Positions 33,430 to 42,051 of a DNA stretch of 64,000 nt are shown here, piece by piece. The notes below the pieces were generated by a model. The model was not told the DNA's origin and did no database searches. It worked only from the letters and a program-made list of their open reading frames with translations. Source of the DNA: Croceibacterium_B sp963811255 (GTDB lineage Bacteria > Pseudomonadota > Alphaproteobacteria > Sphingomonadales > Sphingomonadaceae). The first letter of the stretch is position 1, and each line of letters opens with the position of its first letter. The stretch lies in assembly GCA_963811255.1 (NCBI GenBank), contig CAWEQI010000003.1, forward strand, positions 1,824,310 to 1,888,309, given 5' to 3'. The position numbers were made by a program, and so were the translations under genes.

Positions 33430-34483
33430 CGATTGCGTCCGCGCAGCGCAGCGCGAGGCCGGCCTGGGCTGATCTCCAGCGCGGCGGTCGATGCGGGTCT
33501 GGCGATAGCGCCTCGGCCCTCGCCGGAGTCAGCACCTGCTCGCGAAAGGCGTGTATCACTTCGCCTTCACGGACGACGGCGACGATTTCCTCCTCGACCC
33601 GATGACTGACGAAATCGAAATTCGATGAACCCAGCACCAAGGCCCTGTTGTCGACGAGAAGCCCCTTGAGGTGCGTCATCTTCGGCAGCAGGCGAATCGC
33701 AATCCTCTGCCGCTGGGCCGCCGCAAAGAGATAGTCGCGCACCAGCGGCTTGTTGTTTGGCAAGGGGGTGAAGATGTCGACGTCCACCCCTCTAGCGGCC
33801 GCTTCTCCGAGCGAGTCGATGAACGGGAACGTTGGATAGGCGCTTACCAGGTCGATGCTCTCGCGAGCCTCGTCGAGCAGCGCGAAGACATCGGTGAATC
33901 CGGCGGCGTTGTTGCGGCCATCGAGTGCGAACAGCTGCAATCCGCCAAAATCCGCGTGTGACGCTGCCGGCGCGCCGCCCCAGGTGGCCGCGAAGTCGTC
34001 CGCCAGGAACTCGGCCGCGGGGCGGCTCTCGATCCGCAGCATCAGGTCGTGCCAGGCGAAATTGTGATCACTGAAATTTATTCCGCCGAGATAGGCGACA
34101 TCGTCGGCGACGATCAGCTTCTTGTGGTTGCGCACCGCGTAGCGCAGCGGATTGGCTCCCAGGGGGTTGGTGACTCTGATCCCAATGCCGGCGGCGACCA
34201 GTCCCGCGAACATCGCGCGGGTCGCCTTGGCCTCGGCTCTTGCGCCCTTCCCTGCAAACGGCGACGCGAGCAACCGATCGTTGATCACATGTCGCGTGTA
34301 ATCGTCGACCAGCACGCGCCGGTCGGCCGCTCCGCTTTCGCGCACCGCCTGAGCCACTGCGCTGCCGGCGGTATCGCCTTCGAAAGTCATCGCCTGAATC
34401 AGTACCCGCTCGCGCGCGGCCGCGATGTCTGCCCGGGCGCGCTCCCAGAAGGCGCGCGAGCCCACGAGTAGCTCTAAATGCAT
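33383..34483 (-). CDS. phospholipase D/cardiolipin synthase-like protein
   Basis: This is a 366-residue PLD-superfamily protein with two HxKx4D motifs: H120-K122-D127 (NHKKLIVADD) and H271-K273-D278 (THLKGLLVDN), each followed by the GG/GSxNF segment (LGGINFSD, LGSSNFDF). No N-terminal membrane hairpin is present, unlike classical cardiolipin synthase. It is convergent with the radical SAM gene (47-base overlap) and divergent from the next glycosyltransferase. It likely makes or transfers a phosphatidyl or phospho group in membrane lipids; the substrate may be the inositol lipid. Confidence 0.85.
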   Translation of the reverse strand: MHLELLVGSRAFWERARADIAAARERVLIQAMTFEGDTAGSAVAQAVRESGAADRRVLVDDYTRHVINDRLLASPFAGKGARAEAKATRAMFAGLVAAGIGIRVTNPLGANPLRYAVRNHKKLIVADDVAYLGGINFSDHNFAWHDLMLRIESRPAAEFLADDFAATWGGAPAASHADFGGLQLFALDGRNNAAGFTDVFALLDEARESIDLVSAYPTFPFIDSLGEAAARGVDVDIFTPLPNNKPLVRDYLFAAAQRQRIAIRLLPKMTHLKGLLVDNRALVLGSSNFDFVSHRVEEEIVAVVREGEVIHAFREQVLTPARAEALSPDPHRPPRWRSAQAGLALRCADAIVKRMRGTARGAADWA

Positions 34484-34543
34484 TACCGATTTCGCCTCGC
34501 GCGTCCGGTTGCCACGTACTCCGGTGCGTGGCAAGAAACCGGC

Positions 34544-35773
34544 ATGGGGAATAGACAGCGGGACGCCGGGTGCCGCGATGGAAACCCGCTGCGCGTTCTG
34601 CTGCTGCTAAGCTCGCTGCATGACGGGGGCGCCGAGCGAGTGGCGGTCCATCTGCTCAACCGGCTCGATACTTCGCGGTTCGACGTGCGCATGGGCCTGC
34701 TGCGCGCGGCGGGGCCATGGCTCGATCATGTCACGCCGGAGCGGCGCGGTAACATCCGCGAAGCGCACAAGGGCGGGCGCCGGTTCGTGTTTGAAGGCAC
34801 CAATGCCAGCTTTTACCGTCCGGACAGGCTGATCGGCGCGGCCGTTCGCGCGCCCGCGGCCTTTCGAACGATGATTGCCGAGTTTCGTCCGGACGTGGTG
34901 ATGAGCTTTCTCAAAGGCACCACGCTCCTCACCTGGCTCGCGCTCCAGAGGACGACGCCCCGCCCGCGTTGGATCGTCCGCGAGGGCAACAACACCTTGG
35001 CGGTGATCGAAGAGGAGACGTCGAACGCGCTGGTTCGTTCGGCGGTCGAGCAGATTACCGCACGGGCCTATCGCCGCGCCGATCTTGTGCTTGCGAATTC
35101 CCGCGACATGGCCGCCGGGATTCGAGACGATCTGCAACTCGAGCCCGACCGCATGCGAGTGATCAACAATCCGATCGACATCGCCCGCATTGAGGAGCTT
35201 GCCCAAGAACCCTTGGCCGATCCGCCGTCGCGGCCGTTCATCGTGAATGTCGGACGGCTCGAACATCAGAAGGCGCAGGACGTGCTGGTCCGCGCCTACG
35301 CCGCCAGCTCGGTGCGCTCGACGCACGATCTGGTGATCCTCGGGCGCGGAACGCTGGAACAGCCGCTCCGCCGGCTGGCGGCCGATCTCGGCGTGGCCGA
35401 GGCGGTGCGGATGGTCGGATTCTACCCCAACCCCTATGCGTGGACCGCCCGCGCCGACCTGTTCGTCCTGCCGTCGCGCTGGGAGGGGTTTCCCACCGCC
35501 GCGGCCGAAGCGCTTGCCTGCGGAACGCCCGTGCTGCTGAGCGACTGCCGCTTCGGCCCGCGCGACGTGGTCGAGCACGGCGATAGCGGCTGGATCGTCG
35601 AGCCGGACGACGAATCCGCCCTGCGCGGGGCAATGGAGCGGCTGATCGGCGACCCCTCGCTGCGCGCAAGCCTCGCCGCCGCCGGCCGCCGACGGGTCGA
35701 GCGCTTCCGCATCACCGCGATGGTCGAGCATTACGCGGCGTTGTTCGAAGAAGCCCGCGCGGACACACAATGA
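34544..35773 (+). CDS. family 4 glycosyltransferase
   Basis: This is a 409-residue GT-B enzyme (a longer start at 34478 is possible but overlaps the divergent PLD gene). N-terminal LLLLSSLHDGGAERVAVHLL is the GT4 acceptor loop; the C-terminal half has VNVGRLEHQKAQDVLVRAYA, and the EX7E region SRWEGFPTAAAEALACGTPV. The stop overlaps the flippase start by four bases, which ties glycan synthesis to export. Donor sugar unknown. Confidence 0.87.
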   Translation: MGNRQRDAGCRDGNPLRVLLLLSSLHDGGAERVAVHLLNRLDTSRFDVRMGLLRAAGPWLDHVTPERRGNIREAHKGGRRFVFEGTNASFYRPDRLIGAAVRAPAAFRTMIAEFRPDVVMSFLKGTTLLTWLALQRTTPRPRWIVREGNNTLAVIEEETSNALVRSAVEQITARAYRRADLVLANSRDMAAGIRDDLQLEPDRMRVINNPIDIARIEELAQEPLADPPSRPFIVNVGRLEHQKAQDVLVRAYAASSVRSTHDLVILGRGTLEQPLRRLAADLGVAEAVRMVGFYPNPYAWTARADLFVLPSRWEGFPTAAAEALACGTPVLLSDCRFGPRDVVEHGDSGWIVEPDDESALRGAMERLIGDPSLRASLAAAGRRRVERFRITAMVEHYAALFEEARADTQ

Positions 35774-37269
35774 CAGCGGTCACCGGGGCCGATCGAATCG
35801 TCGTCCGCGGCGCGTTCGCCGCTGCCGCTGGCTTTTTCGTCCGCTTTTTCGCACGCGTCGCCTTCCTCGCGGTCGCGGGCCGGCTGTTCGGCGCCGCCCT
35901 GTTCGGCGCCTACACGGTTGGCACCGCGGTGGTCGAAATCGGCGTGATCGCCGGAGGACTCGGCACGCGGTGGATGCTGTTCCAGTGGCTCGACGAGCAC
36001 CGCACCGACGGCCCCAGGCCCGTCGTCCACGCGCTGTTCGACTCGGCCTTGCTGGTGGCAGCCGCGAGTACCCTTCTTGCCGGGGCGACGATGATCTCGC
36101 TGGCCGCGCTGCCATCGTCGCTGATTGCGCCAAACACCGCGGCGGCCCTGTTCTGGCTGGCACCGATGATCGTGGTTCAGGCGTTGATCGAACTGATGCT
36201 CGCCGCCACGCGCTGGGGGCAGGTGATGCGCTACGAGGTCGTGGGCAAGAGCGTCGTCCAGCCCTACGCCGCTCTGATCGTCGCGCTCGTCGCCTACGCC
36301 CTGGGCGAGCGCACCTATGGGCTTGTCGCGGCCTACGTCGCCGGCAGCCTCGCCGCCGCGCTTTACGCTGTGGCCGCGCTGCGCCGTACCTTCGGCAGTT
36401 TCGCGTTGAGCCATTATGTGCCCGATCTCGCCGGCCTGTGGTCGCGGCGTGGCGCGATCCTGGCCAACGGACTGTCGGACACGATCGAGGGCTTCTACAC
36501 CCGGCTTGACGTTTACGCCGTCGGCATTCTGCTCGGCGAAAGCGCGGTCGGCATCTACGGCGTCGCCAAGCAGGTCAGCATCTCGATCCGCCAGATCCGC
36601 CAGAGCTTCGACGGCATGCTGATTCCGCTGACGTCGCGCACGCTGGCGGATACCGGGCCGCGAGAAACCCGCCTGATGCTGGCCCGATTGGGCCGCCTGA
36701 TCCTTTCGGTCGAGCTGCCGGCCGTGCTGCTGTTCTTCGGCGCCGGCGCCGAGCTGCTGGCGCTGTTCGGACCGGTGTTCGCCGCCGGCTATTGGGCCCT
36801 GTGCCTGCTCGGTGTGGCCGAAACGGTGCAAGGGGCGTTCGGCGTGGGCGATCTTCTGCTGGTCTTCAGAAGGCCCGCGGTCGGTGCCGTGATAACCGCA
36901 GGGTCCTCGCTCGTCGGCGCCTTCGCCATCGCGCTGCTGGCGCCGCGATGGTGGCTCGGCGGCGCGGGAGGAGCCATGCTGTTGGCTTATACAGTGCGCG
37001 CCGTGGCGCGGCGCTATGCAATCAGGCGGTTGTTCGCGCTTGCGCCGCCGATTTGGCCGTTCGCCTGGCCGCTGGCTCTCGCGGCGCTCGGCGCGGTCGT
37101 GACCTGGACGATACTTCTCTTGCGGATATCGGGCAGCTCGACGTTGGCAACGGCCCTGGGCCTGGCCGCGTATGCGGCGGGCATGGCCCTGTGGCACTTG
37201 CGAACCCGGTCCGTTGCCCGCGCAACGAGCCAACCGGCCACCGAAGAAGCCGCGAAAACATTGCGATGA
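35770..37269 (+). CDS. polysaccharide/oligosaccharide flippase family protein
   Basis: This 499-residue membrane protein has about 12-14 hydrophobic segments, in the MATE/MOP superfamily style of Wzx flippases. The N-terminus GFFVRFFARVAFLAVAGRLF shows the repeated RF-type start, and GLSDTIEGFYTRLDVYAVGI is the typical segment in the middle. It probably moves a lipid-linked glycan across the inner membrane, for the product made by the GT4 enzymes here. It is coupled to the preceding glycosyltransferase. Followed by the convergent Tad locus. Confidence 0.85.
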   Translation: MTAVTGADRIVVRGAFAAAAGFFVRFFARVAFLAVAGRLFGAALFGAYTVGTAVVEIGVIAGGLGTRWMLFQWLDEHRTDGPRPVVHALFDSALLVAAASTLLAGATMISLAALPSSLIAPNTAAALFWLAPMIVVQALIELMLAATRWGQVMRYEVVGKSVVQPYAALIVALVAYALGERTYGLVAAYVAGSLAAALYAVAALRRTFGSFALSHYVPDLAGLWSRRGAILANGLSDTIEGFYTRLDVYAVGILLGESAVGIYGVAKQVSISIRQIRQSFDGMLIPLTSRTLADTGPRETRLMLARLGRLILSVELPAVLLFFGAGAELLALFGPVFAAGYWALCLLGVAETVQGAFGVGDLLLVFRRPAVGAVITAGSSLVGAFAIALLAPRWWLGGAGGAMLLAYTVRAVARRYAIRRLFALAPPIWPFAWPLALAALGAVVTWTILLLRISGSSTLATALGLAAYAAGMALWHLRTRSVARATSQPATEEAAKTLR

Positions 37270-37331
37270 GCGAGTGCGCCTGAAGCGATCCGCTGATCGA
37301 GATTATCGCCTGCGCCCACGGCACTGCACGC

Positions 37332-37802
37332 CTACTGGAACGTCTGCCACCACAGAGTCATAACCGCCCCGACGCCGATGGCGACGCCGTAGGGGAATTT
37401 GTCGAAGGTCCCGGGATCGCGAATGCGGAACGGGACGCCCATCGCCCGTCGTGCAGCGATCCAGCAAAGGAACAGGACCAGGCCGGTCATCGATACGTCC
37501 ACGAGAAGGGCCGGCGCCGCGCGGATCGGAAACCACGCCGCCACTCCCGCGTACAGCTTGGCGTCGCCGCCGCCGAAAGCCCCCATTCGGAACAGAAGCA
37601 TACCGGCCAGCAGGGCGGCCACGAGGTGCAACACATGGCTGCCCAGATCGCCCCGGTCTCCGCTCAATCCAGCGAATGCCAGGCCCGATACGGCGACGGT
37701 CAGGGACAGCCAATTGGGAATTCGGCGCCGTGTCCAGTCGTACACGGCGGCGGCCATCGCAAAGGCCGAAAGAAGCAGGATCGAAGCGAGCGCCACAGTC
37801 AT
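37332..37802 (-). CDS. cpaA: prepilin peptidase TadV/CpaA
   Basis: This is a 156-residue membrane aspartic protease. YDWTRRRIPNWLSL contains the first catalytic Asp (type IV prepilin peptidase Y/F-D-x4-R-x-IPN) and FGGGDAKLYA the GxGD motif with the second. It cleaves the Flp prepilin and TadE/F pseudopilins. It is the last gene of the Tad operon here, whereas it is often near flp. The short TadV form lacks the N-methyltransferase domain. Confidence 0.9.
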   Translation of the reverse strand: MTVALASILLLSAFAMAAAVYDWTRRRIPNWLSLTVAVSGLAFAGLSGDRGDLGSHVLHLVAALLAGMLLFRMGAFGGGDAKLYAGVAAWFPIRAAPALLVDVSMTGLVLFLCWIAARRAMGVPFRIRDPGTFDKFPYGVAIGVGAVMTLWWQTFQ

Positions 37803-37811
37803 GAGTAAACG

Positions 37812-38660
37812 TCAGCGCTCCGCAACGACGACGACTTTGCTCTTCTGACCGTTCGCTCGCCTGACATCGGCGAACTCCATACGAAGCGCTGGAACGAAGC
37901 CGGAGGCCACGGTAGCCTCGTCTCCCTCGGTCTGCGCGCCCATCTGGTGGACGACCGCACTCTTGTCTTTGGTGGTGTTGCCGAAGGCGATGCGGATGAG
38001 CGGTTTGAACCGGGGATCGACCAAGGCGAGCGGCTTGGCGCCGACGTCGAGGCCTTGAACCGGTACTGGGCCGGAGCCGGAGTGCGTATCGGGCCGAGCA
38101 GCGAACTTGCCGGCCGACCGGCTCGCCACTTGCGGCAGAGCGGCGGAAGAGGACGTCGCCACGTCGGCGGTGCGGATCTTGACTTGCCAGGACGACACTC
38201 GGACGAGCTCGCCCGGCCGCTCCTCGGGCGTTGCGGCCGCAAGGTCCGCTCGCGGAGCCGCCTTGGCGCTGGCCAGGGCGGAAGCGGACTTGCGCGCTTC
38301 GACCAGCGCGAGGTTGTGCGCGTATCGCCCATTGGCCGGTTCGAGTTGCGACGCCCTGGCGAATAGTTCCTCGGCAGCATCCATCCTGTCGAGCCTGGTA
38401 TAGGCGACGCCGAGACCGTTCAGCGCAGCAGCCGGATCTTCGCCGACCGCCAGCGCCACACGAAAGGAATCAATCGCTGCCCCGGTTTGACCAGCGTCGA
38501 GTTCCTGCCTGCCGAGCTGCGTATAATGGTCGACGGCAACGTCCGGCCTCGCAGCCGAGTTGACGTGACCGCCGCTGGCCAAGTGGAACAGCGGAAAGGA
38601 TTGGCAGCCGGAGAGCGACAGACCGGTCGCCACGGCAAACAACGCTCCGAACTTGTTCAT
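37812..38660 (-). CDS. tadD: TadD-like TPR lipoprotein
   Basis: This is a 282-residue outer-membrane lipoprotein with a lipobox at LSLSGC (C19). TPR repeats lie at about residues 40-120 (HYTQLGRQELDAGQTGAAID, ALNGLGVAYTRLDRMDAAEE, FARASQLEPANGRYAHNLAL). A low-complexity Ala-rich middle and a beta-like C-terminus follow. TadD works with the secretin complex. It is nine bases upstream of cpaA and adjacent to tadC, as in standard Tad loci. Confidence 0.85.
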   Translation of the reverse strand: MNKFGALFAVATGLSLSGCQSFPLFHLASGGHVNSAARPDVAVDHYTQLGRQELDAGQTGAAIDSFRVALAVGEDPAAALNGLGVAYTRLDRMDAAEELFARASQLEPANGRYAHNLALVEARKSASALASAKAAPRADLAAATPEERPGELVRVSSWQVKIRTADVATSSSAALPQVASRSAGKFAARPDTHSGSGPVPVQGLDVGAKPLALVDPRFKPLIRIAFGNTTKDKSAVVHQMGAQTEGDEATVASGFVPALRMEFADVRRANGQKSKVVVVAER

Positions 38661-38662
38661 CG

Positions 38663-39631
38663 TTACCCCCCCGTCATAGCCGGCATCAAATGTCTGATCA
38701 CGGCGATCAGCGCCGGCAACATCAACACGCCGAGCATCGTCGGCAGCATGCAGACGATCAGCGGAATCGAAATGATCACCGGCATGCGATGGGCTCTCTC
38801 CTCCGCCCGCATCCGCCTCCGCTCGCGCATTTCGCTGGCATAAACTCGCAAGGTGTCGCCGATGCTGGTGCCGAGCTTGTCGGACTGGATCAGAAGTGTC
38901 GCAAATGAGCGAATTTCCTGAACATGCGAATCTTCCGCCATCCGCCGAAGCGCGTCGTCGCGGCTGGCGCCGGCGCGCAGATGCAGGGTCGTGCTGATCA
39001 GAAGCTTGCTGACCAGCGGCTCCGCCTCGGCCATCTCACGGCCAACCCGATCGAAGGCCGCTTCCAGGCCCAGCCCCGCTTCGACGCAAACGAGCATCAG
39101 ATCGAGGCAATTCGGAAAGCCGTTGGTCACCTCGGTCATCCTGCGATCGGCGCGCATCCGCACGTAGAGCGAGGGCAGGTACAAGCCCAACCCCGCGGAA
39201 GCCGCCCCGGTGAAGTATAGCGAGAGAATTGTCAGTTGTGCCCCTGAGAGGACCATCGCTCCAATGATCAACATGGGAATGAGAAAAATCAGCAGGATGC
39301 GAATCAGGGTATACGCTCGTGGTGCGAGCGGTAAATCGAAGCCGGCGGATGCAAGCATGTTGCGCAGCGCGTCGGGCTTGCTGTCATCGAGATTCAACCC
39401 GGATTGCTCTACTATCCTCACCAGGCGGGCCCATGCGCCGTTCTTGCGCTCCCGCAAAAGATCGGGATCGGCGGCGATGTAACGGCTGCCAGCGATTTCG
39501 CGCAGGGCCTGACGCGACGCCCCCATGCCCCGCACGTGGTGTAGCCCGCGATAGGAAACCCAGCTGGCCAGCAGGAACAGCAACAACAGAACGATGCCGC
39601 GCAAGAGTGGAAACTGCAGAAGAGCGCTCAT
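38663..39631 (-). CDS. tadC: Tad pilus inner-membrane protein TadC
   Basis: This is a 322-residue type II secretion F-domain protein. The cytoplasmic domain has the GLGLEAAFDRVGREMAEAEP and SDKLGTSIGDTLRVYASEMR segments diagnostic for TadC/GspF, flanked by membrane helices at both ends. It forms the membrane platform with TadB. ATG 39631 is taken as start; a longer form from 39667 would enter the end of tadB. Confidence 0.92.
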   Translation of the reverse strand: MSALLQFPLLRGIVLLLLFLLASWVSYRGLHHVRGMGASRQALREIAGSRYIAADPDLLRERKNGAWARLVRIVEQSGLNLDDSKPDALRNMLASAGFDLPLAPRAYTLIRILLIFLIPMLIIGAMVLSGAQLTILSLYFTGAASAGLGLYLPSLYVRMRADRRMTEVTNGFPNCLDLMLVCVEAGLGLEAAFDRVGREMAEAEPLVSKLLISTTLHLRAGASRDDALRRMAEDSHVQEIRSFATLLIQSDKLGTSIGDTLRVYASEMRERRRMRAEERAHRMPVIISIPLIVCMLPTMLGVLMLPALIAVIRHLMPAMTGG

Positions 39632-39633
39632 CG

Positions 39634-40630
39634 TCAGACCTTCAGATTGACCAGTTTCCGGAGCCAAATCGTTCCGATGATGTAAAGAATCAAAAGAATG
39701 GAAAATCCATAAATGAAGATCGGATCATCGGCTACATCGAGGAAGAAGCGCGGGTTGATCAAGAACAAGGCCACAAAGGTCAAGACCGGCATGACTACGA
39801 GCATCCAAGCAGTCATACGTCCATCCGCACTCAAGGCGCGCACCTTCAAGTACAACGAGGCGCGTTCGCGGATGATCTGGGAAAGGTTGGTGAGGATTTC
39901 GGCGAGATTGCCTCCTGTCTCTCCCTGCACCGAAAGACTGACGGCAAACATCTTGAGATCGGGCAGATTCCACCGCTCGCCGAGATTGTGCAGAGCCGCG
40001 TGGAGATCGGAGCCGTAAGACACTTCGTCGAAAACAAGGCCGAACTCGCTGCCAATCGGATCCGGCATCTCCTCCGTCAGCAATTCGATTGCAGCGGCAA
40101 CGGGATGGCCGGCGCGAAGCGCTCGCGTGAAGGTATCGAGCGCGATCGGGAACTGCTCCTCCATCAGGCGAGTTCTGCTTCTGCGCGCGCCGCACGATAA
40201 AAAGGTAAGGCAGCCCGCCCCCGACGGCGATCGAGAAGGTCGCCAGAAGCAACACGGTGCCGGCCCTGATTTCGACGGCCAACGAACCAGCGAGAATAAG
40301 CAGCAGGGTGAAGGTCAGAATAACTGCCGCGACCCCGACAAACAGCAATCGGCCTGCGCCCATGCGCACTCCGGAGAGAGCGTGATTGCGGTTGAAATTG
40401 CGTAACAGCCGGCTGGCCATACCCGAGCCGGAGACGACAAGCGCCTGCCGGCGAATGAGTTCGACAACTTGTTGCTTGCTGTGACCGGAGCTGAGCAGTT
40501 CGAGCCGGCGGTTCACTTGTCGTCGCAGCAGGCGCTGATTGATCACCACCTGGCTGACCTGCTGCACAATCAGGAACACGCAGGCGAAGACCGCGAGAAG
40601 CGCCAAGCCCTTGAGTAACAGCGCGCTCAT
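39634..40630 (-). pseudogene. tadB: Tad pilus inner-membrane protein TadB, frameshifted
   Basis: This encodes a platform protein of about 331 residues. The first frame begins MSALLLKGLALLAVFACVFL and gives three N-terminal membrane segments up to LFIVRRAQKQN; the second frame starts with MEEQFPIALDTFTRALRAGH, which is the conserved TadB cytoplasmic start, and runs to the end with GETGGNLAEILTNLSQIIRE. One extra base at 40168 (aac tcg c ctg atg on the minus strand) separates them. All else in the operon is intact and TadB is essential for Tad pili, so a sequence error or programmed shift should be considered. Confidence 0.88.
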
Positions 40631-42051
40631 GCCGTGCCCGGCATCGGCGGATTGAACAGGTCGCCGGCGAGCTTGATGCCATGGACTTGCAGGATGCTGG
40701 CGAACCGCGGCCGAATCCCAGTCGCCTCGAAGCGCCCCAGCACGTTGCCCTGGCCGTCCCGCCCCGTCTGATGGAAACGAAAGATCTCCTGCATGGTCAC
40801 GACCTCCCCTTCCATGCCGGTAACTTCCGAGACGCTCACCAGCTTGCGCTTGCCGTCGCTAAGCCGGCCGACCTGGATCACGACGTTTACGGCCGATGCA
40901 ATCTGGGCGCGAACGGAGCGAGGCGATATTTCGATCCCGCTCATGCCGACCATCTGTTCGATCCGCGACAACGCGTCGCGCGGGGTGTTGGCATGCACCG
41001 TGGTCATGGACCCGTCGTGACCGGTGTTCATGGCCTGGAGCATGTCGAACGCCTCACCAGCGCGACACTCGCCCAGAATGATGCGATCCGGCCTCATGCG
41101 CAGGGCGTTGCGCACCAGGTCGCGCTGCGTCACCTCGCCTCGACCTTCGATGTTGGGCGGCCGCGTCTCCAGCCGTGCAACATGGGACTGCTGGAGTTGG
41201 AGCTCGGCCGAATCCTCGATCGTGACGATGCGCTGACGCTCGTCGATGTAGGACGACATTGCGTTGAGCATCGTGGTCTTGCCCGAACCGGTACCTCCAG
41301 AAATGATGATGTTGAGGTTCGCCTTGACGACGCCCTGGAGCACCTCTGCGATCGGATCGGTCAGGCTTTCGAGCTGAATCATCCGCTTCATGCTGATCGG
41401 ACGCTTGGAAAATTTGCGGATCGACAGCATCGATCCATCGATCGCCAGCGGCGCAATGATGGCATGGACGCGCGAACCGTCCGCGAGCCTCGCATCAACG
41501 AACGGCGACGACTTATCGATTCTCCGGCCGACCGCACTGACGATCTTCTGAATGATCCGCAGCAGGTGCCGTTCGTCCTGGAACCGGGTCGGCGCGCGCT
41601 CGAGCAGGCCGTGCCGCTCGACGAAGACCGTTTCGAAGCCGTTCACGAGAATGTCGGTGATGGTTTCGTCCTGCAGCAACGGTTCGAGCGGTCCCAGGCC
41701 CAGAAGTTCGTCGAGAACTTCGCCCAGAAGAGCTGCCCGTTCGGTGCGGTTGAGAGCCTTACCCTCTTCGGCGACAATCGACAGGACGACCGGCTCGAGC
41801 TCCGCGGCGATCTTGTCGCGGCTCAGGCGCTCCAGAGCAGCCAGGTTGATGCGATCCAGCAGCGCCCGATGGATCTTGACCTTGAGGTCCAGCGAACCAC
41901 TGTTGACGGCACGCTCTTCGGGTTCGCGAACGGGGGCGGGCGGCGCTTCGGTCGACTCCAGCGCCGGCTCGCCCTTCTCGGCCGTGCCCGGGGGCATCTC
42001 ACTCGGGGCAATCGTCTCCATCACCCCATTCGACTTGCGAATTTGCCACAT
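40627..42051 (-). CDS. cpaF: Tad pilus assembly ATPase TadA/CpaF
   Basis: This is a 474-residue hexameric secretion ATPase. It has an N-terminal linker, then ITDILVNGFETVFVERHGLL and the Walker A GGTGSGKTT (252-260), an Asp box IVTIEDSAELQLQQSHVARL, Walker B region DRIILGECRAGEAFDML and His box MTTVHANTPRDALSRI. It energises Flp polymerisation. The stop of cpaE overlaps its start by one base. The nearer Met at 42021 is an alternative start. Confidence 0.95.
   Translation of the reverse strand: MWQIRKSNGVMETIAPSEMPPGTAEKGEPALESTEAPPAPVREPEERAVNSGSLDLKVKIHRALLDRINLAALERLSRDKIAAELEPVVLSIVAEEGKALNRTERAALLGEVLDELLGLGPLEPLLQDETITDILVNGFETVFVERHGLLERAPTRFQDERHLLRIIQKIVSAVGRRIDKSSPFVDARLADGSRVHAIIAPLAIDGSMLSIRKFSKRPISMKRMIQLESLTDPIAEVLQGVVKANLNIIISGGTGSGKTTMLNAMSSYIDERQRIVTIEDSAELQLQQSHVARLETRPPNIEGRGEVTQRDLVRNALRMRPDRIILGECRAGEAFDMLQAMNTGHDGSMTTVHANTPRDALSRIEQMVGMSGIEISPRSVRAQIASAVNVVIQVGRLSDGKRKLVSVSEVTGMEGEVVTMQEIFRFHQTGRDGQGNVLGRFEATGIRPRFASILQVHGIKLAGDLFNPPMPGTA

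Noticed and set aside
32446..34483. Radical SAM gene as RiPP maturase with a hidden precursor peptide
   Set aside because: No short conserved-looking Cys- or Thr-rich ORF lies next to it; its neighbours are lipid enzymes with stop-start overlap and a convergent PLD gene.
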